Source of the DNA: a virus
Direction: 5' to 3' (one strand)
IMG/VR virus record: IMGVR_UViG_3300022934_000242
Span: 1 to 20,951 of that record
Length of the DNA: 20,951 nucleotides
Shown: one piece after another, positions 16,668 through 20,951 of the stretch
How positions within the stretch are numbered: the stretch's first letter is position 1
How the letters are laid out: every line of letters starts with the position of its first letter
The notes under the pieces: generated by a model
Databases searched by the model: none
Told to the model about the DNA's origin: nothing
Seen by the model: only the letters and a program-made list of their open reading frames with translations
Made by a program: the position numbers and the translations under genes

Positions 16668-18766
16668 ACGATAAACTCGCACACTTCTCTGAGACGCCCG
16701 ACATTAACGAGTTTATTGTTGAGTACCGCCGCGCACTTGATGAGGGGCTTACCCTGCAAAACGTGCGTGACGCTGAAGACATCCGTTTTGCGCGTTGGAC
16801 AGGCCAGTCTGATGACGGCAAAAAATGGAGCAAGAATTTACCTGAAGGCCAGCAGGCATTCCCGTTCGAGGGGGCATCCGATTGCCGGGTGTATTTGGCA
16901 GACCAGATCATCAACGACTGCGTAGACATGCTGGCTGTAGCACACAGCCGCGCTGACCTGCGTGTTAACCCTGTTGAGCTAACAGACACCGAACCGGCTG
17001 CTGCGGCGACCACCATGATGAACTGGGTTCGCTCCACCATGCAAAACACGTTGCAGGAGGAGTCGGAGCTGCTGGCGAACTATGTGAACACCTACGGGTG
17101 GGCGGCTATGTTTGTCGGCTGGGATCAGCAGGCGACCCTACGCAATAACCCGATCAGCATCGAGCAGCTTGTTATGATGGCTCAACAGGTAGATCCGTCC
17201 AGCATACTGGCCGAGCTGCCTGAAATGGTCGCAGACAAGGAACGCGCCGATCAGGCTGCCGAGCTTCTGATGCAGTTCGTGCCTGACCTCAAGAAGCGCA
17301 GGGCTAACCGGATCGTGAAGGAATTGCGCGAAGAAGGTCAAACGGTCTTCCCTGAAGCATACATTTGCCGCAACCGGCCATCGGCTGTTGCCCTGAAGCC
17401 TCACGAAGAGGTTGTCGTTCCGCCGGAGACAATCGACATCCAAAATGCGCGTGTGATCTTCCGCCGGCAGTACATGACTGAGGTTGAGCTGCGGAGCAAG
17501 GTGACCACTGAGGGGTGGGACGAGTCCTTTGTTGAGGAGGCACTGAACACAGCCGGCAAGAGCCTTAACTACCTAGACCAGACAACCCTCAAGGGTCTGG
17601 TTAGCGAGTTTCAGCGTGGCGACAATTTGGTTGAGATTACCTACGCCTACACCCGGCAGATGGATGCCAACGGTGTGCCGTCAATCTACTACACCATCTT
17701 CTGCCCACTCATGCAGGCCGTAGATGGCAAAGTGAAGTTTGCGAAGCACGAGATGCTCGACTACGCGCACAACCAGTACCCGTTTGTTTTGTTCCGGCGC
17801 GAAAGCGTTGCACGCCGGGTGGTTGAGTGCCGTGGCATCCCGCACCTTGTGCAAACATGGCAGAACGAAATCAAAGCGCAGCGTGACGCAATCTTTGACA
17901 GCACCAGCTTTGAGACTATGCCGCCATTGCAGGTCAATAAACGCCTTGGACTAGCCAACAAGATTGGCCCCGGACAGCAGTTGCCGGTCACCAAGGCTGG
18001 TGACTACCAGTTCCTGCAACCGCCATCCCGGCCACCGCAGACTGCGTTCAATTTGATCGAGGCTGTGCAGCTACAGGTTGACACCTACTTTGGCCGGCCA
18101 AACGGCAAGGTGCCTCAGACGCAGACCATGATGAAGCAGCAGCGCATGATCAATGAGTGGCTGCGGGATTACTCTGAGGTTTACCGCCAGATGTTCAGGC
18201 TTTGCATTCAGTATTTAAGCCCTGAAGAAATTGCCCGGATCACGAGCAGTGCGGCAAGCGAGGCTATCACGCATGACGCCTCCCGGTACGACTTCAATCT
18301 GCGTTTCAATGTGAGCGAGATGGATAACGAGCTGGTGAAGGAGAAGATGCAAACCATCGCTCAAGCCATCGTGCCGCTCGACATGGCCGGAACCATCGAC
18401 CGCAGTAAGTTGGTTAACAAGCTGCTCAAGGCAGTTGCGCCTGAAAGCGCAGACGAACTGCTCACCGACCAGATGGGTGCCAGTCGCAAGATGTACGAGG
18501 AAGTGAAGGGCGAGATTGTGGGTATGATGAACGGCGTAGAGGCGACCTACACCGATGCCAGCAATGATCCGACAGCCGGCACCAAGATGCAGTTCGCCCA
18601 AGAGATTGCGAGCAGCAGTCCGGGCGTGCAGGAGGCACTACAGGGCAACGAACTGTTCAAGGATCTGTTCGGCAAGTATGTGCAGAATTTACAGATGGGC
18701 GTTGCCCAGCAGCAGAACAAGCAAATCGGCCTGACTGGAGTATCTCCGGCAGCATCCGGCTACTAA
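16664..18766 (+). CDS. Portal protein
   Basis: A 700-residue protein, close in size to P22-type portals (about 725). Helix-rich with typical portal segments: an acidic N-terminus that includes KNLPEGQQAFPFEGASDCRVYLADQIINDCVDMLAVAHSR, then WVRSTMQNTLQEESELLANYVNTYGWAAMFVGWD, FVLFRRESVARRVVECRGIPHLVQTWQNEIKAQRDA, FNLIEAVQLQVDTYFGRPNGKVPQTQTM and a polar Gln/Ala-rich C-terminus. The portal ring occupies one capsid vertex, docks the terminase and carries the tail. Unlike most phages, here it follows the coat gene. No frameshift. The stop is 1 nt before the next start. Confidence 0.85.
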   Translation: MNDKLAHFSETPDINEFIVEYRRALDEGLTLQNVRDAEDIRFARWTGQSDDGKKWSKNLPEGQQAFPFEGASDCRVYLADQIINDCVDMLAVAHSRADLRVNPVELTDTEPAAAATTMMNWVRSTMQNTLQEESELLANYVNTYGWAAMFVGWDQQATLRNNPISIEQLVMMAQQVDPSSILAELPEMVADKERADQAAELLMQFVPDLKKRRANRIVKELREEGQTVFPEAYICRNRPSAVALKPHEEVVVPPETIDIQNARVIFRRQYMTEVELRSKVTTEGWDESFVEEALNTAGKSLNYLDQTTLKGLVSEFQRGDNLVEITYAYTRQMDANGVPSIYYTIFCPLMQAVDGKVKFAKHEMLDYAHNQYPFVLFRRESVARRVVECRGIPHLVQTWQNEIKAQRDAIFDSTSFETMPPLQVNKRLGLANKIGPGQQLPVTKAGDYQFLQPPSRPPQTAFNLIEAVQLQVDTYFGRPNGKVPQTQTMMKQQRMINEWLRDYSEVYRQMFRLCIQYLSPEEIARITSSAASEAITHDASRYDFNLRFNVSEMDNELVKEKMQTIAQAIVPLDMAGTIDRSKLVNKLLKAVAPESADELLTDQMGASRKMYEEVKGEIVGMMNGVEATYTDASNDPTAGTKMQFAQEIASSSPGVQEALQGNELFKDLFGKYVQNLQMGVAQQQNKQIGLTGVSPAASGY

Positions 18767-18767
18767 A

Positions 18768-19475
18768 ATGCGAACATTAAACTTTTCATCGATCCTGAAC
18801 GGGGCGGCCCACTTGTCTGGGCTAGATCCTGACAATCTCAGTACGTCTGAGTTTAACCGCTTCAGAGATATGGCTGATGGCCGGTTAGGCATGTGCTGGG
18901 AGGGTGAGTATTGGCCGGACACTATTCGCGTAGTTAGCGCGGCAGTGACCGACACAGACGGTGTAGAGGTTGCATCTTACCCGGCAGACGCTGGAGAGAT
19001 TCTGAATGTAACCAGCAAGAACCCACGCAAGACAACGATCAATGACATGCTTGCTTGGTCAATTTATAACGATGGAACAAACCGCTATGTTCAGTTGAGG
19101 GACAACGCTACCCCGGTCTGGCTGGAGTACCGCATTGTGCGGCCCAGCCTGACCGGCAGCGTGTACTCATCGTCCAGCACCTATAGCAGCGGTGATCAGG
19201 TTTATCATGCTGGTAATTTTTATGATGCAAACACGGCGGTGGCCGTTAACGAGTCACCGTCCACCACGTCATCCAAATGGGACTTGGTTAAGATACCCGC
19301 GATCTTTCAGTCGTACCTGATTCGCGGCGTTTACTCAGACTACCTCCGGGCGACCGGCAACAACGAACTGGCAATGGCGGGTGACCGTAATGCTGAAAGC
19401 CTTCTGATGATGGAGGCCGATAAACTTTACCGTCAGCAAGGCCAAACGCGCCGGCTTGACATTCAAACTTATTAG
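18768..19475 (+). CDS. Head-tail adaptor/tail-tube-like protein with carbohydrate-binding-like insert
   Basis: A 235-residue protein after the portal. The first half (NFSSILNGAAHLSGLDPDNLSTSEFNRFRDMADGRLG...) and the last part (IFQSYLIRGVYSDYLRATGNNELAMAGDRNAESLLMMEADKL) are helical, as in podovirus adaptors. In between, residues 138-174 (TYSSGDQVYHAGNFYDAN...PSTTSSKWDLV) match the pattern of a chitin-binding type 5/12 module, TY..GD.V...G..Y.A......P....W. The insert is flanked by a Ser-rich linker, so it looks like a surface module added to an adaptor. It may help attach to glycans. Confidence 0.65.
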   Translation: MRTLNFSSILNGAAHLSGLDPDNLSTSEFNRFRDMADGRLGMCWEGEYWPDTIRVVSAAVTDTDGVEVASYPADAGEILNVTSKNPRKTTINDMLAWSIYNDGTNRYVQLRDNATPVWLEYRIVRPSLTGSVYSSSSTYSSGDQVYHAGNFYDANTAVAVNESPSTTSSKWDLVKIPAIFQSYLIRGVYSDYLRATGNNELAMAGDRNAESLLMMEADKLYRQQGQTRRLDIQTY

Positions 19476-19486
19476 AGGGGCATCCA

Positions 19487-20951
19487 ATGGCGAACAAGAA
19501 AATCTCAGAGCTAACAGCACTCGGCGGCACACCTGCAAGCGATGATGTCGTGCCAGTGGTGGACACCTCAACGTCTACTACCAAGAAGGTCACAGTCAGC
19601 AACCTATTGGCAAGCAAAGCAGACAGCAGCCACACGCACGCGATCAGCGATGTGACTAACCTGCAAACTTCTCTGGACGCGAAGCAAGCCACTGTTACGG
19701 CTGGCGATGGACTCAGCTTTTCGGGTGACACCCTGAACGCTGAAGTGACTCAGGCTGAGTTGGACGCAAAGCAAGCTGCTCCGTCTGAAGGTGCATTCGT
19801 TGATGGTGACAAAACTAAGCTAGACGGCATCGAGACTTCGGCTGATGTAACTGACGCGACTAACGTGGAAGCCGCTGGCGCACTAATGGACTCCGAGCTT
19901 ACCGATCTAGCCGGAGTCAAGGGCGTTACAATCTCAACCCTTCAGCCTAAACCATCCGAGGGTGCCTTTGCCGATGGCGATAAAACCAAGCTAGATGGAA
20001 TCACTGCAAGCGCAAACAATTACAGCCACCCGAACCACACTGGCGATGTAACTTCCACAGGTGACGGGGCAACGGTTATTGCTAATAACGCTGTAACCAC
20101 CGATAAGATCGCTGATGACGCCGTGACGGCTGCGAAGATTGCTGACACAAGTGTGACTGCTGGCAGCTACACCAATGCTGATATTACGGTGGACGCACAG
20201 GGCCGGATCACGGCAGCCAGCAGTGGGTCAGGCGGGGGCGGAGGCGGCTCCGGCACGGTAACCAGCGTGGCGATCACTGGCTCGGACGGTATTGATGTAG
20301 ACTCCGGGTCGCCGATTACGTCGAGCGGCACGATTGCTCTGGGCCTGAGTAACATTGGCGATGCGGCAATCAGCAGTGCGGCAACATGGAACGCCAAGCA
20401 GGATGCAGTAACCGCTGGAACTGGATTGAGCTTTAGCGGGGCCACACTTAACGCAGAGGTCACGCAATCTGAGGTGGACGCCAAACAGGACACACTCACC
20501 TTCGGCATCGCCAACACCAACGCCGTTCAAATTGACTCAGCGGCTGTGGCCGATGACGAGTATGCTCGGTTTACAGCAAACGGATTAGAGAGTCGCAGCG
20601 GGTCTGAAGTGCTGAGTGATATTGGTGCTGCTGCATCGGCGCATAACCATAACGCGCACTACCTCCAAATCAGCAACAACCTGAGTGATGTAACTGCATC
20701 CACGGCCCGCACCAATCTTGGGTTAGGGGATGCAGCTACAGGGACTATCGGCACAGACGTTCAAGCCTACGATGCCGACACCAGCAAGACCGATGTGGCA
20801 ACCGAGTGGTCTGCCGCTCAAAATTTCAACAGCACCCAATTAACTTTCGATGCTACGCAGGATTGGGATTTATCTACTAATCAAGTCTGCGAGTTGACTC
20901 TCACAAATAACACCACCTTTGACGCACCTACCAACATTCAGGACGGTGGGT
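19487..20951 (+). CDS. Tail fibre / repeat-rich tail protein (3' partial)
   Basis: An open frame from ATG 19487 (GAGGGG at 19475-19480 upstream), 488 residues to the right edge without stop. The sequence is built of repeats typical of trimeric phage fibres: SHTHAISDVTNLQTSLDAKQ near the start, a 27-residue unit GDGLSFSGDTLNAEVTQ..LDAKQ (19694-19774) repeated at 20408-20488, and PSEGAFVDGDKTKLDGI repeated as PSEGAFADGDKTKLDGI. A Gly/Ser linker (SGSGGGGGGSGTV) follows KIADDAVTAAKIADTSVT. Fibres of this kind bind host surface structures. The receptor-binding end and any chaperone lie beyond the window. Confidence 0.85.
   Translation, partial: MANKKISELTALGGTPASDDVVPVVDTSTSTTKKVTVSNLLASKADSSHTHAISDVTNLQTSLDAKQATVTAGDGLSFSGDTLNAEVTQAELDAKQAAPSEGAFVDGDKTKLDGIETSADVTDATNVEAAGALMDSELTDLAGVKGVTISTLQPKPSEGAFADGDKTKLDGITASANNYSHPNHTGDVTSTGDGATVIANNAVTTDKIADDAVTAAKIADTSVTAGSYTNADITVDAQGRITAASSGSGGGGGGSGTVTSVAITGSDGIDVDSGSPITSSGTIALGLSNIGDAAISSAATWNAKQDAVTAGTGLSFSGATLNAEVTQSEVDAKQDTLTFGIANTNAVQIDSAAVADDEYARFTANGLESRSGSEVLSDIGAAASAHNHNAHYLQISNNLSDVTASTARTNLGLGDAATGTIGTDVQAYDADTSKTDVATEWSAAQNFNSTQLTFDATQDWDLSTNQVCELTLTNNTTFDAPTNIQDGG

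Noticed and set aside
1-20951. CRISPR array, insertion sequence or transposase, rRNA
   Set aside because: No regularly spaced repeats, no transposase motif and no rRNA-like sequence were seen on reading both strands.

Overview
The window reads as part of a temperate, tailed double-stranded DNA phage (or integrated prophage) of a gammaproteobacterium-like host. Nearly all genes lie on the + strand, closely packed, with many 1-26 nt stop/start overlaps. A tyrosine recombinase and a tRNA-His 3' half (635-682) that looks like an attachment-site core point to lysogeny. The anticodon-arm and T-arm sequence of that fragment fits gammaproteobacterial tRNA-His; this is an inference from remembered tRNA sequences, not a search. 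A portal of P22-like size, an SU10-type coat protein and a short adaptor followed directly by a fibre gene suggest a podovirus-like virion. Tail genes beyond the right edge would decide this.

Layout. 1-480: end of a probable PD-(D/E)XK nuclease and a HExxH mini-metallopeptidase. 481-845: attachment region with tandem arm-like repeats, the tRNA-His core and a perfect 19-bp palindrome. 846-3662: five small unknown genes and then the integrase, apparently one operon. 3806-4976: a secreted lytic-transglycosylase-like enzyme whose start region is overprinted by a ribbon-helix-helix ORF, an excisionase-like HTH protein, and a Holliday-resolvase-like nuclease. 5040-9524: early/replication block with an ssDNA-binding-like protein, a RecB-type exonuclease, a stand-alone DnaA domain-IV protein, a MazG-like protein, another PD-(D/E)XK protein, and a lambda-O-like initiator that carries a cluster of inverted repeats next to an AT-rich stretch, very probably the replication origin. 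9578-12736: HTH proteins (one a candidate small terminase), zinc-ribbon proteins and the large terminase. 12736-13545: small genes. 13546-14228: a 683-bp structured intergenic region with a candidate about 170-nt small RNA, a bidirectional terminator and a minus-strand 33-aa membrane microprotein. 14229-20951: scaffold, major capsid, unknown, portal, adaptor with a chitin-binding-like insert, and a repetitive tail-fibre gene that runs off the window.

How the parts fit. The integrase acts at the att core, probably with an HTH protein as directionality factor. The initiator binds its own gene and may recruit a host helicase, since no helicase or polymerase is seen here. The exonuclease and ssDNA-binding-like protein look like a recombination pair. 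Terminase packages DNA into a head built by scaffold, coat and portal. The most unusual signals are the sRNA/microprotein convergent module, the in-gene origin, the overprinted RHH/lytic-enzyme pair and the isolated DnaA domain IV.
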